The notes under the pieces are model-generated. The model was not told the DNA's origin. It ran no database searches and worked only from the letters and a program-made list of their open reading frames with translations. From Comamonadaceae bacterium (GTDB lineage: Bacteria; Pseudomonadota; Gammaproteobacteria; Burkholderiales; Burkholderiaceae_C), in assembly GCA_947475685.1 (NCBI GenBank), contig CANJNC010000033.1, positions 1 through 38,220 on the forward strand: a stretch of DNA of 38,220 nt. The letters run 5' to 3'. Of the stretch, positions 7,693 to 15,792 are shown piece after piece; the first letter of the stretch is position 1; the number at the start of each line of letters is the position of its first letter. Position numbers and translations under genes: made by a program.

Positions 7693-8976
7693 TTAGTCTA
7701 GCAAGCGTTCAAACTGAAGAAGGTCTTGCGTGTTTTCTCGCCTGCGAATGAGATGGCTCGCGTTGCCGTCCACCAAGACCTCAGCCGCGCGACCTCGGGT
7801 GTTGTAGTTGCTTGACATGCTCATGCAGTAGGCACCGGCCGACAAAATGGCCACATGCTCACCGACCTGAACATTGAGGCTTCTCTCGCGCCCCAACCAG
7901 TCCCCGCTCTCGCAAATGGGACCCACCACATCATAGACCGCCATGGGGGAACTTTGGTGAGCAAGCAGGGGCACGATCTCGTGAAAGGCCTCGTACATCG
8001 CAGGTCTTGGCACATCGTTCATGGCCGCATCGATGATGCAGAAGTTTTTTTGCTCTCCCGGCTTTAAGTACTGCACCTCTGAGATGCACACACCTGCATT
8101 GCCCACGAGTGAACGACCTGGTTCAACGATGATTTGACGCTCTCCGTACCCCCTTTGGTCCAGTACTTTAAAGAGCTCGGCCCACATGTCTTGGGCGCTT
8201 GGTGGACGCTCACCTTCGTATTGAATCCCCAAGCCGCCTCCAAAATCAATGTGCGACAAGGATACGCCCAAGTCTTCAATGGCGTCCACTAAATCGAGCA
8301 CCTTGTTCATGGCATCGAGATAGGGGCCGACCTGGGTGATTTGAGAGCCGATGTGGCAATCGATTCCTTTGATCTCGATGCCTTGGAGCGTTTGGGCATG
8401 TTGGTACAGTCTCAAGGTGTCTTCATGCGCGACACCAAATTTGTTGCCTTTGAGTCCAGTGGAGATGTAGGGGTGAGTTTGGGCGTCCACATTGGGGTTG
8501 ACTCGAACGCTGATGGCGGCCTTGGTGGAGAGTTCCAAGGCGACCTCATTGATGACGTCCAACTCTGAGACGCTTTCCACATTGAAGCAAAAAATGCCTT
8601 CTTGCAAGGCTTGGCGAATCTCAGCGCGTGTTTTACCCACACCGGAAAAGATCACCAACCCCAGGTCTGCACCAATGGCTTTGACGCGCTCGAGCTCTCC
8701 AATGGAGACAATGTCAAAGCCGCAACCGTGTTTCGCAAAGAGCTGCAAAATGGCCAAACTGCTGTTGGCTTTCATGGCGTAGTGCACGCGAGCTTGGCGT
8801 CCCACAAACCCGTCTTGGTAGCTCTTTAAGGCGCTCAGCATCGAGGCTTTGGAGTAGACGAACAAAGGCGTGCCGTGTTCTTTGGCGAGCGCCCTGAGAG
8901 AGACGCCTTCCACCATCAATTGATCCGCTTCATAGTGCACATGGGGTGCGCCAGGCAAGTGTTTGCTTTGTGTCAT
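7693..8976 (-). CDS. lysA: Diaminopimelate decarboxylase
   Basis: Last step of lysine synthesis: PLP-dependent decarboxylation of meso-diaminopimelate. The ATG at 8976 gives 427 residues, the usual length. Visible landmarks are the PLP lysine K69 in HYAMKAN, CHIGSQ (207-212), the phosphate-binding FGGGLG (245-250), EPGRS (285-289) and the active-site CESGD (355-359) from the dimer partner. The frame is open far upstream, but that part overlaps the lipoprotein gene lptM and is not family-like. It follows lptM on the same strand, the standard order in proteobacteria. The 3' end converges with msrQ. Confidence 0.97.
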   Translation of the reverse strand: MTQSKHLPGAPHVHYEADQLMVEGVSLRALAKEHGTPLFVYSKASMLSALKSYQDGFVGRQARVHYAMKANSSLAILQLFAKHGCGFDIVSIGELERVKAIGADLGLVIFSGVGKTRAEIRQALQEGIFCFNVESVSELDVINEVALELSTKAAISVRVNPNVDAQTHPYISTGLKGNKFGVAHEDTLRLYQHAQTLQGIEIKGIDCHIGSQITQVGPYLDAMNKVLDLVDAIEDLGVSLSHIDFGGGLGIQYEGERPPSAQDMWAELFKVLDQRGYGERQIIVEPGRSLVGNAGVCISEVQYLKPGEQKNFCIIDAAMNDVPRPAMYEAFHEIVPLLAHQSSPMAVYDVVGPICESGDWLGRERSLNVQVGEHVAILSAGAYCMSMSSNYNTRGRAAEVLVDGNASHLIRRRENTQDLLQFERLLD

Positions 8977-9040
8977 GAGAGTTGAATTTGGATAAATAAA
9001 AGGCTTGGGGCTTGTTGCAAAAAATGATCGCAGGACGTGC

Positions 9041-9295
9041 TCAACGCTTGGGTGCAGGCAAGGCTCTCGCCACTTGTGGTGCCGCAAAGGTTGGAGGAGT
9101 CTCACCCCTTGGATGGATGAAGCTTGAAGGGGCAAGGGGCCGATCTGTGGGCATGAACAAGGGGCCCTTTTGGCCACAAGCGCAAAGTAAACACACCAAT
9201 ACAAGCCCAACACCTCCAAAAGCCAAGCGCCGCTGCACCTTGGGGGCTTGATCTTGAGCCTCGTCATGCTGCGCTTTGAAGGGTTTATCGTTCAT
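9041..9295 (-). CDS. lptM: LptM (YifL-like) small lipoprotein
   Basis: Small outer-membrane lipoprotein. In Escherichia coli LptM (formerly YifL) assists maturation of the LPS translocon LptD/LptE. The 84-residue protein has a hydrophobic segment ending in the lipobox LCAC (lipidated C40), followed directly by GQKGPLFMP, the family signature CGQKGPL. The rest is proline-rich and probably disordered. The ATG at 9295 is preferred; another at 9313 would add six residues. The gene lies upstream of lysA on the same strand, as in many proteobacteria. Confidence 0.9.
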   Translation of the reverse strand: MNDKPFKAQHDEAQDQAPKVQRRLAFGGVGLVLVCLLCACGQKGPLFMPTDRPLAPSSFIHPRGETPPTFAAPQVARALPAPKR

Positions 9296-9374
9296 TTTTA
9301 GCAATGGATTCAATCTGGGGTGTAATGCTTAAAGGGGGGTTAAGTCATGGACTTTAAAACACAAATTGTAACGT

Positions 9375-9396
9375 TCAAACGCCACTCAAACGCCAC
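9375..9396 (+). repeat. 11-bp tandem repeat, two exact copies
   Basis: TCAAACGCCAC occurs twice in tandem and is followed by a diverged third unit (TTAAAAGTTAC, 9397-9407). It lies in the divergent lptM/cyaY spacer, next to a TACAAT -10-like box read towards lptM (9370-9365), where a -35 element would be expected. Confidence 0.65.
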
Positions 9397-9562
9397 TTAA
9401 AAGTTACTCAAGCTTGACTAGCAGACCCACTCAAATGCCCGCGAACAGCAACACGCCATTGACCTCCAAAGCTTTAGGCTTTTCTGATCCAAGCTAAACT
9501 GCAAGTTGCGACATGAATCCATCATGCCTGATCAAGCCCATCGTTGCCAAGGAGAGCCCGAG

Positions 9563-9901
9563 ATGACCGACCAAGAGTTTTTGAACCATGCAGAGCATTT
9601 GCTCACACAACTTGAGTTGGCCTGCGATCACTTGAACGACAACACCTCTTTGGACATTGACAACCAACGCGTGGGCTCGATGATCACCTTGACACTCGCC
9701 AACCACAGCCAAATCGTGGTCAACTTGCAAAAGCCCCTGCATGAGGTGTGGCTTGCAACCCGTTCAGGGGGCTACCACTTCAAGCTCAACCACTCGGCTT
9801 GGATGGACACCAAAGGGCAGGGGGAATTTTGGGCGCAACTGCAATCAGACCTGGGCGCTCAAACGGCTCAAGGGGTGGATTTAAGTGCTTTTGCCACTTG
9901 A
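9563..9901 (+). CDS. cyaY: CyaY, bacterial frataxin
   Basis: Iron-binding regulator or iron donor in Fe-S cluster assembly. AAGGAG (9549-9554), eight bases before the ATG at 9563, fixes the start and gives 112 residues, the usual size; the longer open frame from 9506 is not needed. Family features are the acidic first helix (DQEFLNHAEHLLTQLE), the acidic patch around LDIDNQRVGS, NLQKPLHEVWLATRSGGYHF and a C-terminal helix. It is divergent from lptM-lysA and convergent with mrcA only 16 bp away. Confidence 0.93.
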   Translation: MTDQEFLNHAEHLLTQLELACDHLNDNTSLDIDNQRVGSMITLTLANHSQIVVNLQKPLHEVWLATRSGGYHFKLNHSAWMDTKGQGEFWAQLQSDLGAQTAQGVDLSAFAT

Positions 9902-9917
9902 GTGGTGAGGCTCTGCT

Positions 9918-12353
9918 TTAATTTTTAAAAATATCGATGATGCGTTTTTTTTCTTCGCTGCTCGAATTCTCACTGCCAGGGTTGCTGGGGTAGCTTGGGT
10001 AAGTAGGGCCGGACGCGTTGGAGCCCGTGCCTGAGCTTGGCGCATCTGATCCACCCAGCCCCAGGCTTGCGATGCCGCTGGACCTGGTGAACTCTTGGTA
10101 GAACCAATCCGCCCCGTCTCTTATAAGCCCCTCAGGTGCTGTAATTTCTGCGATGGGGACGTTTTGCAAAGCCTTTTGCATGAAGCTGATCCAAACGGGC
10201 AAGGCCAATCCGCCGCCGGTTTCTTTGTCGCCGAGTTTTTTGGGCGTGTCATACCCAATCCACGTCACGGCCGCCAAGGTCGGGTGGTAGCCCGCAAACC
10301 AAGCGTCCATGGAGTCGTTGGTGGTGCCTGTTTTGCCATAAATATCAGGGCGCTTGAGCACTTGGGTTGCACGAGAGGCGGTGCCGCTTCGGGCCACCTC
10401 TTGCAACAAGTGGCTCATTAAAAAAGCGTTTCGAGGCTCCACCGCTTTGGCCGATTCATCCAGCTCAATGGGCGTGTATTGGGAGAGCACCTTGCCCATT
10501 TGATCGGTCACTTTGGTGATCAAGTGGGGGTTGACGCGAAAGCCTCCATTGGCAAATGCGCTGTAGCCCACCGACAACTGCAAAGGGGTGACAGATCCTG
10601 CGCCCAAGGCCATGGTGAGGTAAGGGGGGTGCTTTTCTGCATCAAAGCCAAAGCGCGTGGCCCATGCTTGAGCGTAAGGTGCACCAATGGCTTGCAAGAT
10701 GCGAATGGAGATCATGTTCTTGGATTTGGCCAGGCCCGTTTTAAGAGGCATGGCACCTTCAAATTTGCCGTCGTAGTTCTTGGGCTCCCAGGCCTGTGAG
10801 CCAGTCACGCTTGCGTCAAAAAAGAGCGGTGCATCGTTGACGATCGTGGCAGGCGTAAAGCCCTTTTCGATCGCGGCCGAATAGATGAAGGGCTTAAAGC
10901 TAGAGCCCGGTTGTCTCCAGGCTTGGGTGACGTGGTTGAATTTGTTTTTTTCAAAGTCAAAGCCACCGACCAAAGCGTGAATGGCGCCGTCTCTGGGATC
11001 CATGGCAATGAAGGCGCCTTCCACCTCAGGCAAATGGGTGATCATCCATTGGTTTTTTTCGTTTTTGGTGATGCGCACGACTGCACCGGGCCTGAGTTTG
11101 ATGTTGGGCGCGGCCTTCTCGCTCAAACCCGATTGAACCGGTTTGAGGCCATCGGAGAAGACCTCGATGATTTCACTGTTTTGCCTCATCACACGAACCT
11201 TTTTGGGGTTCGCCTCGATCACGATGGCCGCCAACAAGTCCCCCTTGTCGCCTTGCTCAAGCAAGGCGTCCCCCACGGCGTCTTCCAATTCTGCCGCTTT
11301 GCTCAAGGGGGGCAAATCGATGTAGCGCTCAGGCCCACGGTAGATTTGGCGGGACTCAAAATCCATGATGCCTCGACGCAAAGACTGATAAGCCGTTTCT
11401 TGCTCATCGGCCCTTAAGGTCGTGTAGACGTTCAAGCCTCGGGTGTAGACCTCGGGACCGTATTGTGCAAACATCAACTGACGCGCCATCTCGGCCACAT
11501 AGTCTGCGTGGGTTTGACTCGAAGTGAGAAGGGTTTTGTATTTCAAGTCTTCTTCTTTGGCGCTCTCAGCCTGTGCTTTGCTGATGAAGCCGTTTTCAAG
11601 CATGCGCTCAATGATGTAGCGCTGACGGGACTTGGCGCGCTTGGGGTTGCTAAAGGGGTTGTAGGCCGAGGGTGCTTTGGGCAGGCCTGCGAGCATGGCC
11701 GCCTCAGCTATGGAGACGGACTTCAAGGGCTTGCCGAAATAGGTCTCCGACGCAGCAGCGAAACCATAGGCCCGCTGACCTAGAAAGATTTGATTGAGGT
11801 AGATCTCAAAGATTTGATCCTTCGAGAGTTGGTGCTCGAGTTTGAAGGTGAGCAAGATCTCGTAAATTTTTCGGGTGAAGGTTTTCTCAGAGCTCAGATA
11901 AACGTTTCTGGCCACCTGCATGGTGATGGTGGACGCACCTTGACTCTTGGCGTGTCCCAAGTTGGCCAAACTTGCGCGAATGAGGCCAATGTAGTCCACC
12001 CCACCGTGTTGATAAAAGCGAGAGTCCTCTATGGCCAAGACGGCATCCTTCATCACTTGAGGAATGTCTTTGAAGGGCGTCAAGTTTCGTCTTTCTTCAC
12101 CAAACTCAGCCAACTGTTTGCCCTCAATGGAGTAGACCCGCATCGAGAGCTTGGGCCGGTAGTCTGACAAATCAGAGACGGTGGGCAGTTGTGGGTACGC
12201 CATGGCCAGGGCCACGCCCACCAACATCAAAATGGCCAAAACGCCAGCCACACTCAAGCCAATGCTCCAAGCAAAAAAGCCAAGTATCAGGCTCCATAAA
12301 TTGGAGGAGGGTTGGGCTTGAGGAGCCGCAGGGGTCTTTTTGGAGTCGGTCAT
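9918..12353 (-). CDS. mrcA: Penicillin-binding protein 1A (bifunctional peptidoglycan synthase)
   Basis: Class A PBP that polymerises and cross-links peptidoglycan, 811 residues. Order: short cytoplasmic tail, one membrane anchor (about 20-52), a GT51 glycosyltransferase domain with catalytic E109 in AIEDSRFYQHGGVD and KSQGASTITMQVARN (136-150), an OB-like insert, then the transpeptidase domain with SSFK (484-487), SKN (544-546) and KTGT (674-677). The C-terminal tail is Ser/Gly/Pro-rich (about 770-805). In many beta- and gammaproteobacteria this gene is divergent from pilMNOPQ; here it is divergent from aroK. Confidence 0.97.
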   Translation of the reverse strand: MTDSKKTPAAPQAQPSSNLWSLILGFFAWSIGLSVAGVLAILMLVGVALAMAYPQLPTVSDLSDYRPKLSMRVYSIEGKQLAEFGEERRNLTPFKDIPQVMKDAVLAIEDSRFYQHGGVDYIGLIRASLANLGHAKSQGASTITMQVARNVYLSSEKTFTRKIYEILLTFKLEHQLSKDQIFEIYLNQIFLGQRAYGFAAASETYFGKPLKSVSIAEAAMLAGLPKAPSAYNPFSNPKRAKSRQRYIIERMLENGFISKAQAESAKEEDLKYKTLLTSSQTHADYVAEMARQLMFAQYGPEVYTRGLNVYTTLRADEQETAYQSLRRGIMDFESRQIYRGPERYIDLPPLSKAAELEDAVGDALLEQGDKGDLLAAIVIEANPKKVRVMRQNSEIIEVFSDGLKPVQSGLSEKAAPNIKLRPGAVVRITKNEKNQWMITHLPEVEGAFIAMDPRDGAIHALVGGFDFEKNKFNHVTQAWRQPGSSFKPFIYSAAIEKGFTPATIVNDAPLFFDASVTGSQAWEPKNYDGKFEGAMPLKTGLAKSKNMISIRILQAIGAPYAQAWATRFGFDAEKHPPYLTMALGAGSVTPLQLSVGYSAFANGGFRVNPHLITKVTDQMGKVLSQYTPIELDESAKAVEPRNAFLMSHLLQEVARSGTASRATQVLKRPDIYGKTGTTNDSMDAWFAGYHPTLAAVTWIGYDTPKKLGDKETGGGLALPVWISFMQKALQNVPIAEITAPEGLIRDGADWFYQEFTRSSGIASLGLGGSDAPSSGTGSNASGPTYPSYPSNPGSENSSSEEKKRIIDIFKN

Positions 12354-12605
12354 TTGGAGGAGGCGCTTTTTTTAAACCTGCTGTGGGCTTGTGTCAAAGG
12401 CGGGTCTGGGGTTCAATTTGAAGCAAAGGGGTTCATGCATCTGAGGGGTGTTTTGCTCGCTCATACAGGGCTTGAAGGCTTGGAGAGTCTTTGAAAAACC
12501 AACGGATTCTAGAGTCTAACCTGAGAAGGTCCATTTTCAGTGATTTTCCAATGACACAAAGGTTTTTTACAAGCTGCGCCTCAGACGCTACACCACGCAT
12601 CACAA

Positions 12606-12629
12606 CAGGCCTTACATCAGGCCTTACAC
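12606..12629 (+). repeat. 12-bp tandem duplication
   Basis: CAGGCCTTACAT is followed at once by CAGGCCTTACAC (11 of 12 identical). Intergenic, about 105 bp upstream of aroK. Confidence 0.65.
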
Positions 12630-12653
12630 ACAAGTATGTGCAAATGGAGGGTG

Positions 12654-12684
12654 TTGCAAATGCAATCTTCAAATACTCTAAAAT
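12654..12684 (+). promoter_or_regulatory. Possible aroK promoter
   Basis: TTGCAA (12654-12659) and TAAAAT (12679-12684) with a 19-bp spacer. Transcription would start near 12692, about 43 nt before the GTG start of aroK. Confidence 0.4.
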
Positions 12685-12734
12685 AAGGGCTCTTGGTGCA
12701 AACCCCTGCGCCTTTTTATTTGTGAGACCCCACC

Positions 12735-13295
12735 GTGTATGTATTGGTTGGTTTGCCCGGCAGTGGAAAATCCACTGTGGGCCGACATCTTGCCAGAAAA
12801 CTGAATTTGCCCTTTATCGATTCTGATCACGCCATAGAGCAGCGCTTGGGTTGCTCCATTCGCGAGTTCTTTGAAGTCGAGGGAGAAGAGCGCTTTAGAG
12901 ACATTGAGTGCGAAGTCGTCGATCAATTGACCCAAGGTCCAAGGGGCGTCTTGTCCACTGGAGGCGGCACTGTTCTTCGTGCCATGAACCGAGAGCATTT
13001 AAAGGAACGGGGCACGGTCTTTTACTTAAGGACTTCGCCAGAAGATGTTTTTCGTCGTTTAAGGCACGATCAAAGTCGCCCCCTTTTGCAAGTGGCCGAT
13101 CCCTTGATGCGTCTAAGAGACCTCTTTGAGGTGAGAGACCCCTTGTACACCCAGACGGCCCATCACGTCATTGAGAGCACCAAGCCCCATGTTGGAGCCT
13201 TGCTGCAAATGATTTTAAAAAAACTCGGTGACAAACCCGAGGGGTTGAACACGTCCCCCACGTCTACCGCGCAACAGCCTGGGGGCATTCGCTAA
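12735..13295 (+). CDS. aroK: Shikimate kinase
   Basis: Phosphorylates shikimate at the 3-hydroxyl, step five of the shikimate pathway. The 186-residue protein has a Walker A motif (GLPGSGKST) near the N-terminus, the shikimate-binding DSD in FIDSDHAIE, a conserved R in FRDIE, STGGG of the Walker B region and the lid region RLRHDQSRPLL. The start is GTG at 12735, since an in-frame TGA lies at 12723-12725 and no ATG is suitable. The last roughly 20 residues (EGLNTSPTSTAQQPGGIR) are a disordered tail. It forms a unit with aroB 62 bp downstream. Confidence 0.95.
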   Translation: MYVLVGLPGSGKSTVGRHLARKLNLPFIDSDHAIEQRLGCSIREFFEVEGEERFRDIECEVVDQLTQGPRGVLSTGGGTVLRAMNREHLKERGTVFYLRTSPEDVFRRLRHDQSRPLLQVADPLMRLRDLFEVRDPLYTQTAHHVIESTKPHVGALLQMILKKLGDKPEGLNTSPTSTAQQPGGIR

Positions 13296-13357
13296 ACAGT
13301 TCACCCTAGATGTAAACCCATTGAACCCAAAGAGCCCTTGTACAAAAGAACTATCTC

Positions 13358-14497
13358 ATGACCCCATTGCCTTTGCCACTGACCAACTTTGAACCTGAAA
13401 CACATGCTCAGATCGAGCGCGTTGACATTGAGTTGCCTCTTGGGCGCAGCTACCCCATTTGGATTGGAGAGCATCTTTGGTCAAGTCCACAGATTTGGGG
13501 CTCCTTGCCCAAAGCGCGCTTGGCGCTGGTGGTGAGCAACTCGGTGGTCGCACCTCTTTATGCCCAGCAACTGATCGACACGATCAAACCCCATTTCGAG
13601 CGTGTCGAGTTGTTGGCCTTGCCCGATGGGGAGAGTCATAAAACGTGGGAGACCATGAACGGCATTTTTGATCACTTGCTGGGTGCATTGGCGGACCGCA
13701 AGACCGTGCTCTTTGCGCTCGGTGGGGGTGTGGTCGGAGACATCACGGGTTTTGCTGCAGCATGTTTCATGAGAGGCGTGCCCTTTGTTCAAGTGCCCAC
13801 GACGTTGCTCGCCCAAGTGGACTCTTCCGTGGGCGGCAAAACCGCAGTCAACCATCCCTTGGGCAAGAACATGGTAGGTGCTTTTTACCAACCCGAGCAA
13901 GTGGTGTGTGATTTGAGTGTGCTCCAAAGTCTGCCAGCCAGAGAGTTGAGTGCGGGTTTGGCAGAAATCATCAAATACGGTCCGATTGCGGACATGGTGT
14001 TTTTAGATTGGCTGGAAATACACTTGGCGTCCTTGATCAATAAGGATCCGCAAGCTTTGGCCGTGGCTGTCAAAAGAAGTTGTGAGATCAAAGCGTGGGT
14101 GGTCGGTCAAGACGAAAAAGAGGGCGGTATTCGGGCCATTTTGAATTTTGGCCACACCTTTGGTCATGCCATTGAGAGTGGTTTGGGCTTTGGGGAGTGG
14201 CTGCATGGAGAGGCGGTGGGGTGTGGGATGGTCATGGCTTGTGAGCTCTCGCATGAACTGGGTTGGGTGGACCGCGCCTTTGTCACACGCATGACGCAAC
14301 TCATTGCCAGGGCTGGTTTGCCCACACGCGCACCGAGCTTGGGCGTTCAGACGTATTTGGAGCACATGAGCCACGATAAAAAAGCCGTGGGTGGAGAGAT
14401 TCAATTTGTGGTGATCAAGCAGCCTGGTGAGGCTATGGTCTGTAAAGCCGCCCAAGAGGTGGTGGTGAGGGTGATCGAAAAATGCACAGGCCATTGA
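13358..14497 (+). CDS. aroB: 3-dehydroquinate synthase
   Basis: Second step of the shikimate pathway, cyclising DAHP to 3-dehydroquinate with NAD and a divalent metal. The 379-residue protein shows the NAD-binding GGGVVGDITGFAA, TTLLAQVDSSVGGKTAVN, the metal-ligand Glu in LAEIIKYG, and the metal-ligand histidines in FGHTFGHAIE and LHGEAV. The first 20 or so residues are a variable extension. It follows aroK and precedes dgt in the order usual for betaproteobacteria. Confidence 0.97.
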   Translation: MTPLPLPLTNFEPETHAQIERVDIELPLGRSYPIWIGEHLWSSPQIWGSLPKARLALVVSNSVVAPLYAQQLIDTIKPHFERVELLALPDGESHKTWETMNGIFDHLLGALADRKTVLFALGGGVVGDITGFAAACFMRGVPFVQVPTTLLAQVDSSVGGKTAVNHPLGKNMVGAFYQPEQVVCDLSVLQSLPARELSAGLAEIIKYGPIADMVFLDWLEIHLASLINKDPQALAVAVKRSCEIKAWVVGQDEKEGGIRAILNFGHTFGHAIESGLGFGEWLHGEAVGCGMVMACELSHELGWVDRAFVTRMTQLIARAGLPTRAPSLGVQTYLEHMSHDKKAVGGEIQFVVIKQPGEAMVCKAAQEVVVRVIEKCTGH

Positions 14498-14533
14498 TTC
14501 AACGCATGAAAACCTTTTTTTTATTCAATGTTT

Positions 14534-14555
14534 TGCGCATGTCTTGGCATGCGCA
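14534..14555. terminator. Perfect 8-bp hairpin between aroB and dgt
   Basis: TGCGCATG (14534-14541) and CATGCGCA (14548-14555) form a perfect stem with a 6-nt loop. A T8 run lies just before the hairpin rather than after it, so it is not a classical intrinsic terminator. It may be an RNA structure separating aroB and dgt expression, or a protein site. Confidence 0.35.
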
Positions 14556-14639
14556 GTGCGTTAAGATGACTTGTCCCACGTGACACGTTCTTGAATCCTT
14601 TCAATTGACCCTCTTTCAGCTTTAAGCCCCCTGTCCTTC

Positions 14640-15788
14640 ATGACTTTACCGTTTGTCCTTGCGCCCTTTGCCAGCGATCCTTTGCGATCCAGGGGTAGGC
14701 GTTTGTTTGAAGAGGATGCGCCCACGAGAAATGATTTTCAGCGCGACAGAGACCGCATCGTGCACTCCAGTGCCTTTAGAAGATTGGTCTACAAAACACA
14801 AGTCTTTTTGAACCACGAAGGCGATTTGTTTCGAACTCGACTCACTCACTCTTTGGAAGTGGCTCAGTTGGCCCGCTCCATGGCGCGTGCGCTTCAATTG
14901 CATGAAGATTTGGTCGAGGCCATTTCTTTGGCCCATGATTTGGGCCACACGCCTTTTGGCCATGCGGGTCAAGAGGCGCTCAATGCCTGCATGGAGAGCT
15001 TTGGGGGTTTTGAGCACAACCTACAAAGTTTGAGGGTGGTTGATTTTTTAGAGGAACGTTACGCCTCGTACGATGGACTGAATTTGACCTACGAGACGCG
15101 AGAAGGCATCTTAAAGCACTGCAGTTTGGCCAACGCCAGGCAGCTAGAAGCCATGGAGCCAGGGGGCGTGGGGTCGCGATTTATCTTGCGTGAGCAACCC
15201 TCCTTGGAGGCACAACTGTGCAACTTGTCTGATGAGATTGCCTACAACGCTCACGACATCGATGACGGTGTGAGATCGGGACTTTTGAGCATGGAGCAAC
15301 TCCAAAGCGTGCCTCTCGTGGCGCACTACAGCCAAGAGACCTTAAAGAGGTTTCCACAGGTCAAGGACCGTCGCTGGTTGTTTGAGACCATTCGTTTGAT
15401 GCTGAGTGATCAGGTGTATGACGTCATTGGCAACACGCAAGAGGCTTTGAAAGCTGCGCAAATCACAAGCAGCTTGGACGTCAAGGGCCACTCCATGCTG
15501 GTCAAATTCAGTGAACCCATGCAATTGGCTTCCCTTGAATTGAAGGGCTTTTTGTCACAAAATTTGTACCGCCATCCCCGTGTTCAAAAGACCACGGAAC
15601 AAGCCAAAGAGATGATCCGAGACCTCTTTTTGGCCTATCGCCATGACCCCAAGCAAATGCCCGAGGCCCACCAAAACCGAGAGGACAAGGAGCGGGCTGT
15701 GGCCGACTACATTGCCGGCATGACCGATCGCTTTGCGGCCAAAGAGCATCAGCGCTTGGGTGGCACAACGCGCTGGAACGAGAGTTAA
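14640..15788 (+). CDS. dgt: dGTP triphosphohydrolase-like HD-domain protein
   Basis: Hydrolyses dNTPs (dGTP in the archetype) to nucleoside and triphosphate. The 382-residue protein has the HD-superfamily metal ligands: H70 in RTRLTHSLE, H99-D100 in SLAHDLGHTPFGHAG and a distal Asp in DEIAYNAHDIDDG. This is the short dNTPase type with the N-terminal RDRDRIVHSSAFRRL segment. The C-terminal part (DYIAGMTDRFAAKEH) is also typical. The MFS gene starts 4 bp after the stop, so dgt is probably the first gene of a unit with the MFS and DUF1415 genes. Confidence 0.93.
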   Translation: MTLPFVLAPFASDPLRSRGRRLFEEDAPTRNDFQRDRDRIVHSSAFRRLVYKTQVFLNHEGDLFRTRLTHSLEVAQLARSMARALQLHEDLVEAISLAHDLGHTPFGHAGQEALNACMESFGGFEHNLQSLRVVDFLEERYASYDGLNLTYETREGILKHCSLANARQLEAMEPGGVGSRFILREQPSLEAQLCNLSDEIAYNAHDIDDGVRSGLLSMEQLQSVPLVAHYSQETLKRFPQVKDRRWLFETIRLMLSDQVYDVIGNTQEALKAAQITSSLDVKGHSMLVKFSEPMQLASLELKGFLSQNLYRHPRVQKTTEQAKEMIRDLFLAYRHDPKQMPEAHQNREDKERAVADYIAGMTDRFAAKEHQRLGGTTRWNES

Positions 15789-15792
15789 AGGC

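Larger units (their letters stand above)
12354..12734. other. mrcA / aroK divergent gap where pilMNOPQ is usually found
   Basis: About 380 bp with no gene I can support. It contains a 12-bp tandem duplication and a possible aroK promoter. In relatives this interval normally carries the five-gene pilMNOPQ operon. I saw no recognisable pilM or pilQ remnant in any frame. Confidence 0.55.

Noticed and set aside
8977..9267. Extension of lysA to a 524-residue protein
   Set aside because: The extension overlaps the lptM lipoprotein gene in another frame and precedes the normal LysA N-terminus.
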